Assembly (NCBI GenBank): GCA_016875255.1
Contig: VGRU01000012.1
Location: forward strand, 1-33,899
Source of the DNA: Deltaproteobacteria bacterium
GTDB taxonomy: Bacteria > Desulfobacterota > BSN033 > UBA1163
Direction: 5' to 3'
Length of the DNA: 33,899 nucleotides
How positions within the stretch are numbered: the first letter of the stretch is position 1; each line of letters opens with the position of its first letter. A program made the translations under genes and the position numbers. Below are positions 7,502-14,155 of the stretch, in pieces. The notes beneath the pieces were generated by a model. The model saw nothing but the letters and a program-made list of their open reading frames with translations. It was not told the origin of the DNA and did not search any database.

Positions 7502-8788
7502 ATGGATCTCAGAGAGCGTCTCAAACAACTTTCATCTATATCCAAAACTCCTACTGCCTCAATCGAGAGTGAGGGAGGAGGGGACTTGAGAGGGCGTCTC
7601 GATCGTCTTCTCCGGCCGGAGAAGATCTATCGAAGACGAGAACTCTTTCCCATCGAAAAACTGGTCAATGGAGAGATCGTCTCAATGCCCGAGGGAGAGA
7701 CCTTCCGGGCAGAGGAGGTTTTCCCTCCCCATTTTCGATACGGAGAGATGACCCTCGCCGAGATCCACGACATCCCAACCTATCCTGCGCACCTCCTCTT
7801 AAAAGACGAACGTTTAAAGGGGCTCGATTTCAGGAAGGTCCTCTTTCTCGACACGGAGACGACCGGTTTATCAGGCGGCACAGGCACATTCGCCTTCATG
7901 GTGGGATTAGGGTTCTTTCAGGGAGATGGGTTTGTCGTCCAGCAACTCTTTATGAGAGACTATTCGGAGGAGAGGGCTTCCCTCTCCATCCTGCAAGAGA
8001 TTCTCGAATCGTATCAATTCCTGGTCACCTTTAACGGCAGACATTATGACATTCCTTTGCTTGAGACCCGGATGATCCTTTCCCGGAAGCGCTCGAAGAT
8101 CAGGGAGATGCCCAACTTCGACCTCCTCTATCCATCGAGAAAGATCTGGAAAGGGGCTTATGAGAATTGCCGGCTGGTCACACTGGAAACAAGACTCCTG
8201 GGGATGGAGAGAGAGGATGATATCCCGTCGGAGTGGATTCCTTCCCTCTATTTCGACTATATTCAGACCGGAGATGCGAGAAAGATCCACCGCGTCTTTT
8301 ACCATAACCGGATGGATATCCTCACCATGGTGGCATTGGCTGGGAGGATTCACCTCATCTATCATGACCCTCAGGCGGCGCGGCCCAGGAAGGGGGTGGA
8401 ACATTTCTCCCTCGGAAGGCTCTTCTGGGACCATGGCGAGCGTGAGAAGGCCATTCCCTGCTTCGAGGTGGCCCTGAAACGGTGCGACGATGAATTGGCC
8501 TGGGAAGTGATGAAGTGGCTCTCCATGGCCTTCAAGAGGACCGGAGACGATGAGAGGGCCCGGTCCCTCTGGCAGGAGATGATGGACTGGCCCTATAAGA
8601 AGGACGGGCATCCCTATATTGAACTGGCGAAATATCATGAGCACCGGCTCAAGGAGTTTGAAAAGGCGATCGTCTATGTGGATCAGGCGTTGGCCCTGAC
8701 TCCCTCTCATCGGGAGAGGGAGGTCGAGCTTCTCCTCGAGAGAAAACAGAGATTGCTGAAGAAAAAGGTCGGGAATGATGCTCGATGA
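7502..8788 (+). CDS. mrfB: MrfB/YprB-like 3'-5' exonuclease with TPR region
   Basis: From the ATG at 7502 the product has 428 residues; an in-frame TTG at 7493 would add three. The RNase H-like exonuclease domain covers about residues 105-290. Candidate metal ligands are D117 and E119 (FLDTETTG), D183 (GRHYDIP) and D272, preceded by H268 (HNRMD). Residues 295-428 form helical TPR-like repeats. B. subtilis MrfB has the same nuclease-plus-TPR build and acts with MrfA on mitomycin lesions, so the helicase-nuclease pair here is probably a DNA repair operon. The two genes are 73 bp apart with a palindrome between them, and the next gene overlaps the 3' end by 14 bp. Confidence 0.85.
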   Translation: MDLRERLKQLSSISKTPTASIESEGGGDLRGRLDRLLRPEKIYRRRELFPIEKLVNGEIVSMPEGETFRAEEVFPPHFRYGEMTLAEIHDIPTYPAHLLLKDERLKGLDFRKVLFLDTETTGLSGGTGTFAFMVGLGFFQGDGFVVQQLFMRDYSEERASLSILQEILESYQFLVTFNGRHYDIPLLETRMILSRKRSKIREMPNFDLLYPSRKIWKGAYENCRLVTLETRLLGMEREDDIPSEWIPSLYFDYIQTGDARKIHRVFYHNRMDILTMVALAGRIHLIYHDPQAARPRKGVEHFSLGRLFWDHGEREKAIPCFEVALKRCDDELAWEVMKWLSMAFKRTGDDERARSLWQEMMDWPYKKDGHPYIELAKYHEHRLKEFEKAIVYVDQALALTPSHREREVELLLERKQRLLKKKVGNDAR

Positions 8789-9692
8789 TCGGTTCCGATG
8801 GCTGCTCTGGCTCTCTCTCGCTGAGATCGGCACGATGCTCGTCTTCAACAACTACTCCGCCCTCCTTCCCATCCTCCAGAAGGAATGGTCTCTCACCAAT
8901 AGCGAAGCAGGCTGGATCTTCTCTTCCTATCAGATCGGTTATATCTTGGCGGTCGTCCTTCTCACATCCCTCACCGATTATATCAATACGAAATATATCT
9001 ATCTCACCACCTCTCTCTGGGCAGGGATCGCTGGAATCCTGTTCTCTTTTGGGGCTGAGGGTTTCTATTCGGCAATGATTCTGAGGACACTGATGGGGAT
9101 TGGTTTCGCGGGAACCTATATGCCCGGGTTGAGGATGGTATCCGAACGATTTTCGTCGAGGGAGAGGGGCAGGGCTGTAGGAATCTATGTGGGCGCCTTC
9201 ACCTTCGGGGCAGCCATCTCCCTCTTTTTCACCGGAATTCTCAACTCTCTTTTCGCATGGAGATGGGCCTTTTTCATCACCTCATTAGGTCCAATCGCCG
9301 GAGGGATCATCGCCCTCTTCAAATCAGGCGAGGAGGTGAGGACAGAGGCAGAGGAGGAGCTCAGAATTCCTCTCAAAGAGGTTTTAAAAAACCGGCCTGC
9401 CCTGATGATGATCGGAGGATATGCGGCCCATATGTGGGAGATGTTCGGGATGAGAGGGTGGATCGTTGCTTTTCTCACGGCCTGTCTTCTGACAGCCCAA
9501 TATGATTTGGAGAAAGCGGTGAGCCTCAGTGCGGCCATTGCCTTCGGATATGTATTGGATCTCACCAATCCGGCCGATGCGTTGACTCGATTCGGATTTG
9601 TTCCCAATTGGGGCTGGGCATTTGCGATCCTGGGGCTGGGCGGATTGATGGGCCCCCTGATCCTCTGGCCATTGAAAAGGAGAAGGGAGTGA
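8775..9692 (+). CDS. MFS transporter, apparently missing an internal segment
   Basis: The 305-residue product starts like a normal major facilitator: six transmembrane helices over residues 8-187, with a SLTDYINTKY loop after helix 2. A cytoplasmic loop and helix 7 follow at about 210-240. At about residue 258 the eighth helix (SLSAAIAFG) runs straight into YVLDLTNPAD, a loop that normally precedes helix 12, and the protein ends with one more helix. MFS proteins are usually about 400 residues, so roughly 100 residues (end of helix 8 to helix 11) are absent. The frame is kept, which suggests an in-frame deletion, and transport activity is doubtful. The start overlaps the mrfB 3' end, so it would be cotranscribed. 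Confidence 0.75.
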   Translation: MMLDDRFRWLLWLSLAEIGTMLVFNNYSALLPILQKEWSLTNSEAGWIFSSYQIGYILAVVLLTSLTDYINTKYIYLTTSLWAGIAGILFSFGAEGFYSAMILRTLMGIGFAGTYMPGLRMVSERFSSRERGRAVGIYVGAFTFGAAISLFFTGILNSLFAWRWAFFITSLGPIAGGIIALFKSGEEVRTEAEEELRIPLKEVLKNRPALMMIGGYAAHMWEMFGMRGWIVAFLTACLLTAQYDLEKAVSLSAAIAFGYVLDLTNPADALTRFGFVPNWGWAFAILGLGGLMGPLILWPLKRRRE

Positions 9693-9706
9693 AGTTGCCC
9701 AGAAAA

Positions 9707-9856
9707 TAAAAGTCTAACGGTAAGGGTAACGAGGCCCGTATCGTTAATAAAAGGCGACGTTTATCGTCTCTTAATTCTTTACACGTAACCGTAACCAGTA
9801 ACCGAAACGCCTGCCTGCCGGTAGGCAGGGGCTTCGTAACCGTATCCGTAACCTAA
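9707..9856. repeat. Degenerate inverted and tandem repeats (GTAACCG type)
   Basis: The 314-bp gap at 9693-10006 holds several GGTAACG/CGTAACCG repeats that pair across the region, around a CCTGCCTGCCGGTAGGCAGG hairpin at about 9811-9830. A near-identical hairpin occurs at 23051. No gene was seen. The last 90 bases carry the promoter of the FmdB-like gene. Confidence 0.6.
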
Positions 9857-9917
9857 GAAAAATCTATGTAATCAAGAGAGCGAAAAATATTTTTCAGAGC
9901 TCTCTCAAAGTTGCCTC

Positions 9918-9946
9918 TTGACAGGGAGAGTCTGGATTTCTATATT
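9918..9946 (+). promoter_or_regulatory. Sigma-70-type promoter for the FmdB-like gene
   Basis: A perfect TTGACA (9918-9923) and TATATT (9941-9946) are separated by 17 bp. Transcription should begin near 9953, leaving a leader of about 54 bases with a GGGAGGAAGA ribosome site. Confidence 0.75.
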
Positions 9947-10006
9947 ATCAAGTCGAAGGGTATGGTAGAAACTCATTAAACTTTATTAATCAGGGAGGAA
10001 GAGCCA

Positions 10007-10171
10007 ATGCCTACTTATGACTATCGTTGTCCAGCATGCAAAAAGAAATTTTCTCTCATTCTCAGCATCAAAGACCATGACGCCAGTAAGGCGAAGTGCC
10101 CGAAATGCGGGGGCAAAAAAGTGGAGCAACTCATCACTCTTTTTCAGGCGAAGACCTCAAGAAAGAGTTAG
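10007..10171 (+). CDS. FmdB-family small zinc-ribbon protein
   Basis: This 54-residue protein begins MPTYDYRCPACKKKF and contains two CxxC knuckles (CPAC and CPKC), the hallmark of the FmdB/CxxC_CxxC_SSSS zinc ribbon family. Family members usually end in a Ser-rich tail; here the end is TSRKS. A strong GGGAGGAAGA ribosome site and a clear promoter support expression. The family is named after a putative regulator beside formamidase genes, but its function is not settled. It is a single-gene unit; the inverted repeat immediately downstream may terminate it. Confidence 0.9.
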   Translation: MPTYDYRCPACKKKFSLILSIKDHDASKAKCPKCGGKKVEQLITLFQAKTSRKS

Positions 10172-10186
10172 AAATCATTGTAATCT

Positions 10187-10288
10187 TAGGTGTCAGGTCT
10201 ACACTCTTGACTCACCATTAATTTCAGCATAGTTCTCCTTTAAAAATTCTTTATAATCATCCTGTCAATAGTGTAGACCTGACACCTA
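10187..10288. repeat. Inverted-repeat element with 19-bp perfect ends
   Basis: TAGGTGTCAGGTCTACACT at 10187-10205 is repeated as its exact complement at 10270-10288. The 102-bp element fills most of the gap between two convergent genes. Its ends recall the REP-type sequences found beside Y1 (IS200-like, REP-associated) transposases, but none is encoded here, so it would be non-autonomous. That link is from memory and not checked. Confidence 0.8.
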
Positions 10289-10295
10289 TATTTCA

Positions 10296-11084
10296 TTAAT
10301 GCGGGTGGGCGAAGGTGCGGGGACGATTAAAGGCCCCTACCTCTGCTTCTGGTTTGATCTCTCCGTGGAGTCCGATTTTAACCTTTTTAAAAGGAATATG
10401 TTTCCCCGACGCTTCGATCGCATCCTCTGTTGCCTTGACCAGGCCGAAACAGCAGGGAACCTCCATAAAAGGAACGGTGACGCTCCTGATCGAATTTTCT
10501 TTGAAGATGGCGGTCAGTTTTTCCCTATAGAGCTTGATATCATCGAGTTTTGGACAGCCCACGACCACCGCCTTCCCTTTCAGAAAATCCTGATGAAAAT
10601 CGGGATAGGCAAAGGGGACGCAATCGGCCGCAATCAGTAAATCCGCATCCTCGAAATAAGGAGCATCGACAGGCACTAATTTCAGTTGCACAGGCCATTG
10701 AGAGAGCTGGGAAACCGTTGATTCCTTCGGATTGGATTCAGCCACGGGTTTGGGCTGAAATTGCATTGCCCTTGAAGAGGGACACCCGGCAAATTCAGGT
10801 TGAGGTTTGGGCTGAGGTTGAGGAGTGTGGGTTGCCTCTTTCCGTTTGTGGAGGTGAATTTCCACCGCCTTTTCATCAAAGTCTGCCGCGTCTCTTTCGA
10901 TGATGGTGATGGCATCCTCAGGACAATGTCCGAGACAGGCACCCAGACCATCGCAGAACTTGTCTGTTATCAACTTTGCTTTTCCATCAATAATCTGAAG
11001 AGCCCCCTCAGCGCAGTTTGGAATGCAAAGCCCGCATCCATTACACTTCTCCTGATCAATCTTAACTATTTTTCTCGTCGCCAT
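10296..11084 (-). CDS. Iron-sulfur protein with ferredoxin domain and Cys-containing C-terminal domain
   Basis: The 262-residue protein starts with a two-cluster ferredoxin domain at about residues 1-65. The first site is complete (CNGCGLCIPNC). The second reads CDGLGACLGHCPE, with Leu where the second Cys normally sits. A Pro/Gln/Lys-rich linker (about 80-110) leads to a C-terminal domain of about 130 residues with conserved-looking cysteines (AADCVPFAYPDF, VVGCPKLDD, EVPCCFGL). The likely role is anaerobic electron transfer or redox sensing; the exact partner is unknown. AGGAGG lies nine bases before the ATG. An FNR-type box and -10 element upstream indicate induction under low oxygen. Confidence 0.85.
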   Translation of the reverse strand: MATRKIVKIDQEKCNGCGLCIPNCAEGALQIIDGKAKLITDKFCDGLGACLGHCPEDAITIIERDAADFDEKAVEIHLHKRKEATHTPQPQPKPQPEFAGCPSSRAMQFQPKPVAESNPKESTVSQLSQWPVQLKLVPVDAPYFEDADLLIAADCVPFAYPDFHQDFLKGKAVVVGCPKLDDIKLYREKLTAIFKENSIRSVTVPFMEVPCCFGLVKATEDAIEASGKHIPFKKVKIGLHGEIKPEAEVGAFNRPRTFAHPH

Positions 11085-11117
11085 CTTTTATTCCTCCTCT
11101 GGGTTATTTTTAACTTA

Positions 11118-11159
11118 AAGATAGCCTGCCTCGAAATCTTTTTCCTTGATCTAAGTCAA
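11118..11159 (-). promoter_or_regulatory. FNR/CRP-type box and -10 for the iron-sulfur protein gene
   Basis: TTGACTTAGATCAA (minus strand, 11159-11146) matches the FNR-type half sites TTGAT-N4-ATCAA at all but one base. A candidate -10, TATCTT (11123-11118), predicts a start near 11111, which places the box centre at -41.5, the classical class II activator position. The gene begins at 11084. Confidence 0.7.
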
Positions 11160-11272
11160 AAGGTGAAAAGATTTATAACTCTTTGTATTTATAGAAAATG
11201 TCTGGCATTGAGATGATCTGTGATTGATTAACCTAAGTTTGAAGGTTTTTTAAATTCAACTAAAACTAATAC

Positions 11273-11301
11273 TTGACAGCATTACAGCATGATGTTAAAT
11301 T
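11273..11301 (+). promoter_or_regulatory. Promoter and candidate operator of vapBC
   Basis: TTGACA (11273-11278) and TAAATT (11296-11301) are separated by 17 bp. The spacer contains two direct copies of ACAGCAT (11276-11282 and 11284-11290), and the second overlaps an imperfect palindrome, TTACAGCATGATGTTA. A ribbon-helix-helix antitoxin bound there would block polymerase, giving the usual autorepression. Confidence 0.65.
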
Positions 11302-11327
11302 TTTAATAAAAAAAGGAGAGGTTTATT

Positions 11328-11579
11328 ATGAAACGGGCTCAAATCCAGATAGAAGAAGAAGTGTATGAACTTCTAAGGCATCGGGCATTTAGGGAGAAAA
11401 AATCGGTCGCAGGCGTGATTCGGGAGATCGTTAAAAAGGATGTTTCAAAATCTGATCCTCAGCGGACTTCTTCAGTCAAAGATTTTACATTTATCGGTTC
11501 AGGTCATTCGAAACAGGGGCGCCTTAAACCCATATCCGAGCGACATGACGAAGCTCTTGAGGAGGTTTTCCAGAAATGA
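11328..11579 (+). CDS. vapB: VapB-type antitoxin (ribbon-helix-helix)
   Basis: The 83-residue protein opens with a short beta strand and two helices (KRAQIQIEEEVYELLRHRAF...SVAGVIREIV), typical of a ribbon-helix-helix DNA-binding domain. The C-terminal 35 residues are charged and likely bind and block the toxin. It has an AAAGGAGAGG ribosome site, and its stop codon overlaps the toxin start (ATGA), the normal gene order for type II antitoxins. It should repress its own promoter together with VapC. Confidence 0.88.
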   Translation: MKRAQIQIEEEVYELLRHRAFREKKSVAGVIREIVKKDVSKSDPQRTSSVKDFTFIGSGHSKQGRLKPISERHDEALEEVFQK

Positions 11580-11968
11580 TTTTCCTGGATACATCGGCCA
11601 TTTATGCCTTGGCGGATAAATCAGACCCTAACCATACCACTGCATATGACAAATTTCAAAATGTTTTGAAGTCCGGAGAGATGTTTCTCCTGCACAATTA
11701 TATCCTGTTGGAAAGCGTTGCTCTCTTGCAAGCAAGATTAGGGCTTCCTTCAGCGGTTCTCTTTCTAAGAAACGCCAAATCGTTTGAGATAGAGTGGATT
11801 GATCGGGATTCGCATGAGGAGGCTGAAAATGAACTGGAAAGGATTTTCGGGAAGAGGGGGACCAGTTTAGTGGATTGCACGAGTTTTGTGGTGATGAAGC
11901 GAAGAGGCGTGAAAAAGGTATTCGCTTTCGATCCGGATTTTCAGGATCAGGGTTTTTCACTCTATTGA
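11576..11968 (+). CDS. vapC: VapC-type PIN-domain toxin
   Basis: The 130-residue protein is a single PIN domain. The acidic metal-binding residues are present: D5 in FLDTSAIYAL, E46 in LLESVALL, D100 in SLVDCTSF and D119 in FAFDPDF. VapC toxins are endoribonucleases that cut tRNA or rRNA and are held inactive by VapB. No internal stop or truncation is seen, so the module looks functional. It is translationally coupled to the antitoxin by a four-base overlap. Confidence 0.92.
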   Translation: MIFLDTSAIYALADKSDPNHTTAYDKFQNVLKSGEMFLLHNYILLESVALLQARLGLPSAVLFLRNAKSFEIEWIDRDSHEEAENELERIFGKRGTSLVDCTSFVVMKRRGVKKVFAFDPDFQDQGFSLY

Positions 11969-11981
11969 TCCGTTTTTTCGC

Positions 11982-12010
11982 TTGAAATATTGTGAATTTT
12001 TAATAATATA
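11982..12010 (+). promoter_or_regulatory. Probable promoter of the YIP1-like gene
   Basis: TTGAAA (11982-11987) and AATATA (12005-12010) lie 17 bp apart in an AT-rich gap after vapC. The following leader has a strong GGAAAGGAGGAG ribosome site. Confidence 0.5.
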
Positions 12011-12057
12011 TTCCAATATCTTAGAAGCGTTTTGAAAACCTGCGGAAAGGAGGAGAT

Positions 12058-12810
12058 ATGGAAAAGGAGAGCATCAATTTAAATGAAATCAAAGAGACCG
12101 CAATCAAAGTATTAACCTCACCCCGGGCCTTTTTTAAGGAGATGCCTAAGGCAGGCGGGTATGTCCAACCGCTGATCTTTATGGTAGTGATGGGTGTCAT
12201 CGGGGGCTTGGTCCAGAGCATATTCAGTATTATTGGCCTGAAGGTTGCCACAGGACTAGCGATGGGTTTGGCTTCAATTATTTTAGTGCCTATTATCGTG
12301 GGGATATTCGGGTTTGTCGGCGCGGCCATCCTCTATTTGATATGGAAGCTAATGGGCTCTCAGGAAGAATACGAGACGGCTTACCGATGCACTGCCTACA
12401 TTTCAGCCCTGACGCCAATCACCTGTATCCTTGGAATTATTCCGTATATCGGAGGAGCGGTGGGCATTGCTCTGGCGATCTATTTCACGATCATTGCAAC
12501 CATCGTGGTTCACCGGATTCCCTCTCAAAAAGCATGGCTTGTTTTCGGAATTATCGGAGCCCTATTGATTCTCCTGACGATCACCGGAGAGATCAGTTCA
12601 AGGAGGATGGCGAGGGAAGCGGGTAAGTTCCAGAAACAGATGGAAGATACTTCCAAACAGATGCAGAAACAGATGGAAGGGGTATCCAAGGAGGTGCAGA
12701 AGGCGACAGAGGATGCCACCAAGGAGATGCAAAAGAATATAGAAGAAGCTACCAAGGCTCTTGAGGAGTTGCAGAAGGAAATGGAGAAGTCAAAGGAGAA
12801 AAGCGACTAA
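12058..12810 (+). CDS. YIP1-family membrane protein with C-terminal coiled coil
   Basis: The 250-residue protein has a short soluble N-terminus containing SPRAFFKEMPKAGG, the region that typically precedes the membrane domain in bacterial YIP1-like (PF04893) proteins. About five hydrophobic segments follow between residues 38 and 180. The last 65 residues are strongly helical and charged, with repeated EMQK/KQMEG/EEATK units, and probably form a cytoplasmic coiled coil. Bacterial YIP1-like proteins have no assigned function. An excellent ribosome site precedes the ATG, and it appears monocistronic. Confidence 0.82.
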   Translation: MEKESINLNEIKETAIKVLTSPRAFFKEMPKAGGYVQPLIFMVVMGVIGGLVQSIFSIIGLKVATGLAMGLASIILVPIIVGIFGFVGAAILYLIWKLMGSQEEYETAYRCTAYISALTPITCILGIIPYIGGAVGIALAIYFTIIATIVVHRIPSQKAWLVFGIIGALLILLTITGEISSRRMAREAGKFQKQMEDTSKQMQKQMEGVSKEVQKATEDATKEMQKNIEEATKALEELQKEMEKSKEKSD

Positions 12811-12819
12811 TAACAAAAA

Positions 12820-12870
12820 GGGGCAGGTCTTGTTCGATGCAAACTTATGCAAAAGGCAAGACCCTCCCCC
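12820..12870. terminator. Possible hairpin after the YIP1-like gene
   Basis: GGTCTTG (12826-12832) pairs with CAAGACC (12857-12863), with further G/C pairing outside. No T-tract follows on either strand, so termination is uncertain. The same bases form the 3' edge of the remnant gene on the minus strand. Confidence 0.35.
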
Positions 12871-12878
12871 CGTCCCAC

Positions 12879-13334
12879 CTATCTCTTCAATTCAATATCA
12901 AATCCCCAATGGAAAGATATTGGGCCCTGGCTATATTCTGAGGATGATTTTCCTTGGAAATGATTGTTGCTCACCATTTTCAGGGTGCAGGAATTATTGG
13001 CAACCCCCCCTTCATTATCCACCTTTGCACTGTTTGAAAAAATATAATCCTTCCCCTTTTTCTCACCTGTAAAATATTTCAACTGTGGAGGATTAAAAAC
13101 CATACCTGATTTAAATTCCATTTTTAACTGACCGCCACTTTGAGTAATTTCAACGCTTCCCTTACTTGGTTTTCCGGCTGGAACAGGACCTTTTGTCCAG
13201 TGATTGGATGTTGTGTAGTTCTAGGTTCCTAAACCAACCCTAAAAATTTTAGCTTTTCCATGCGCCCCCCCTTTTCTATCACGCATACAGAAAGTCAATA
13301 GTCCATTAGGCGGAGGTTGAATAGAAATATTCAT
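12879..13334 (-). pseudogene. Amber-interrupted gene of unknown function
   Basis: Read on the minus strand from an ATG at 13334 to TAG at 12879, one frame is open for 151 codons except for a single TAG at codon 38 (13223-13221). Both sides of that stop look protein-like: before it, GLLTFCMRDRKGGAHGKAKI; after it, NYTTSNHWTKGPV and SGGQLKMEFKSGMV. A GGAGG touches the ATG directly, which is closer than ideal, and the start lies 42 bp after the DUF4870 stop. The interruption may be a TGG or CAG codon turned amber, or the second half may be expressed alone from the ATG at 13121 (80 residues). No signal peptide and no known family were recognised. Confidence 0.55.
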
Positions 13335-13375
13335 CCTCCAAAAAAACTATAAATTTTGCCTTGTTTTATGCTGGA

Positions 13376-13717
13376 TTAAATACCGCTTTGTTTTTCGGCG
13401 AAATCACCGGCGATGGGCAGTTTGTATTTCTCCCCTTGAAAGGCCTTGAACATCAGGAATAGCCAGAGGAGCAGAGTCAGGATTGAAAGGATGAGGGATA
13501 AAATCCATCCGATAAAAGGGATGACTCCAAGAATGATCACAGCCACGAAGAGGGGCAGAAAGACGGCCAGGGATTGGGCGGCATGAAATCGGACGAACTT
13601 ATTCTCCCGCTCAAGAGCCAGGAAAACGATTCCGGTCACCCATCCCAGAACGTAGCAAAGCAAAGCCTCGATGTTTTCATCAATACCCAGTGTCGTCTTA
13701 CCCTTTTGAGTTTCCAT
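13376..13717 (-). CDS. DUF4870-type small membrane protein
   Basis: The 113-residue protein has the DUF4870 pattern. An N-terminal GIDENIEALLCYVLGWVTGI helix is followed by a charged ERENKFVRFHAAQSL turn, then two more hydrophobic helices (about 50-70 and 72-95) and a short tail ending in KLPIAGDFAEK. These proteins are inner-membrane, distantly like Tic20, and have no proven function. AAAGGAGG stands just upstream of the ATG. The amber-interrupted gene follows 42 bp downstream on the same strand. Confidence 0.88.
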   Translation of the reverse strand: METQKGKTTLGIDENIEALLCYVLGWVTGIVFLALERENKFVRFHAAQSLAVFLPLFVAVIILGVIPFIGWILSLILSILTLLLWLFLMFKAFQGEKYKLPIAGDFAEKQSGI

Positions 13718-13781
13718 GATTTTACCTCCTTTTGTTGTGTGATAGTGAACTTTGCCGGCTGTTGCTCAAACCGATTTCATG

Positions 13782-13849
13782 CTTCGACAAGCCTCTCCTG
13801 AGGGAACCGTTCACCCTTCGAGAGCCTCAGGGCGAACGGAATGTCGAAG
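13782..13849. repeat. CTTCGACA/TGTCGAAG inverted repeat
   Basis: CTTCGACA (13782-13789) and TGTCGAAG (13842-13849) bound a 68-bp unit with further internal pairing. Related sequences containing TGTCGAAGG occur at about 22359 and 23375. It lies in the 438-bp gap at 13718-14155, where I see no gene. Confidence 0.6.
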
Positions 13850-13978
13850 GGTAAAGGATTGGCTTGGGCATCGGCCGGCTTAGACTTCAACTCTCTTCAT
13901 TATGAGTTTTTAGATTGAATGGTTATCAAACTATTTGGCAGAGGTCAAGTGATATTTTTATCTTTTTGTGGTAATAGT

Positions 13979-14116
13979 GATAGTCTCGTAAAGAGTCGTC
14001 ATTCCCATGAAAACGGGAATCCAGATCATTCTAACTGACTGAAAATATCCCGCTAAGAGCGGGACTTACGCAGGAATGACTGATGATGGGATTTTCAGGC
14101 TTTTTACGAGATTATC
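13979..14116. repeat. MITE-like element, GATAGTCTCGTAAA family (copy 1)
   Basis: The left end GATAGTCTCGTAAAGAGTC (13979-13997) is matched by an inverted copy at 14098-14116 (16 of 19 bases). Inside is the GTCATTCCC...GGAATGAC core (13998-14080) with further hairpins. A second copy with the same ends is at 33527-33659. Confidence 0.8.
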
Positions 14117-14155
14117 AATGGCGATTATATCGAAAAGGAAATAGAGGGGTCCATC

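Noticed and set aside
10017..10232. A 71-residue plus-strand frame overlapping the FmdB gene
   Set aside because: It is out of frame with the 54-residue zinc-ribbon gene, which has the ribosome site, the promoter and a clear family match.
12761..13072. Plus-strand 103-residue frame after the YIP1-like gene
   Set aside because: It begins inside the YIP1-like gene in another frame and runs antisense through the interrupted gene; the product is Pro/Ser-rich and unsupported.
12879..13334. Pyrrolysine or other recoding of TAG in the interrupted genes
   Set aside because: TAG ends ordinary genes here, for example at 1019 and 10171, and no pyl genes are visible, so recoding is not needed to explain two amber codons.
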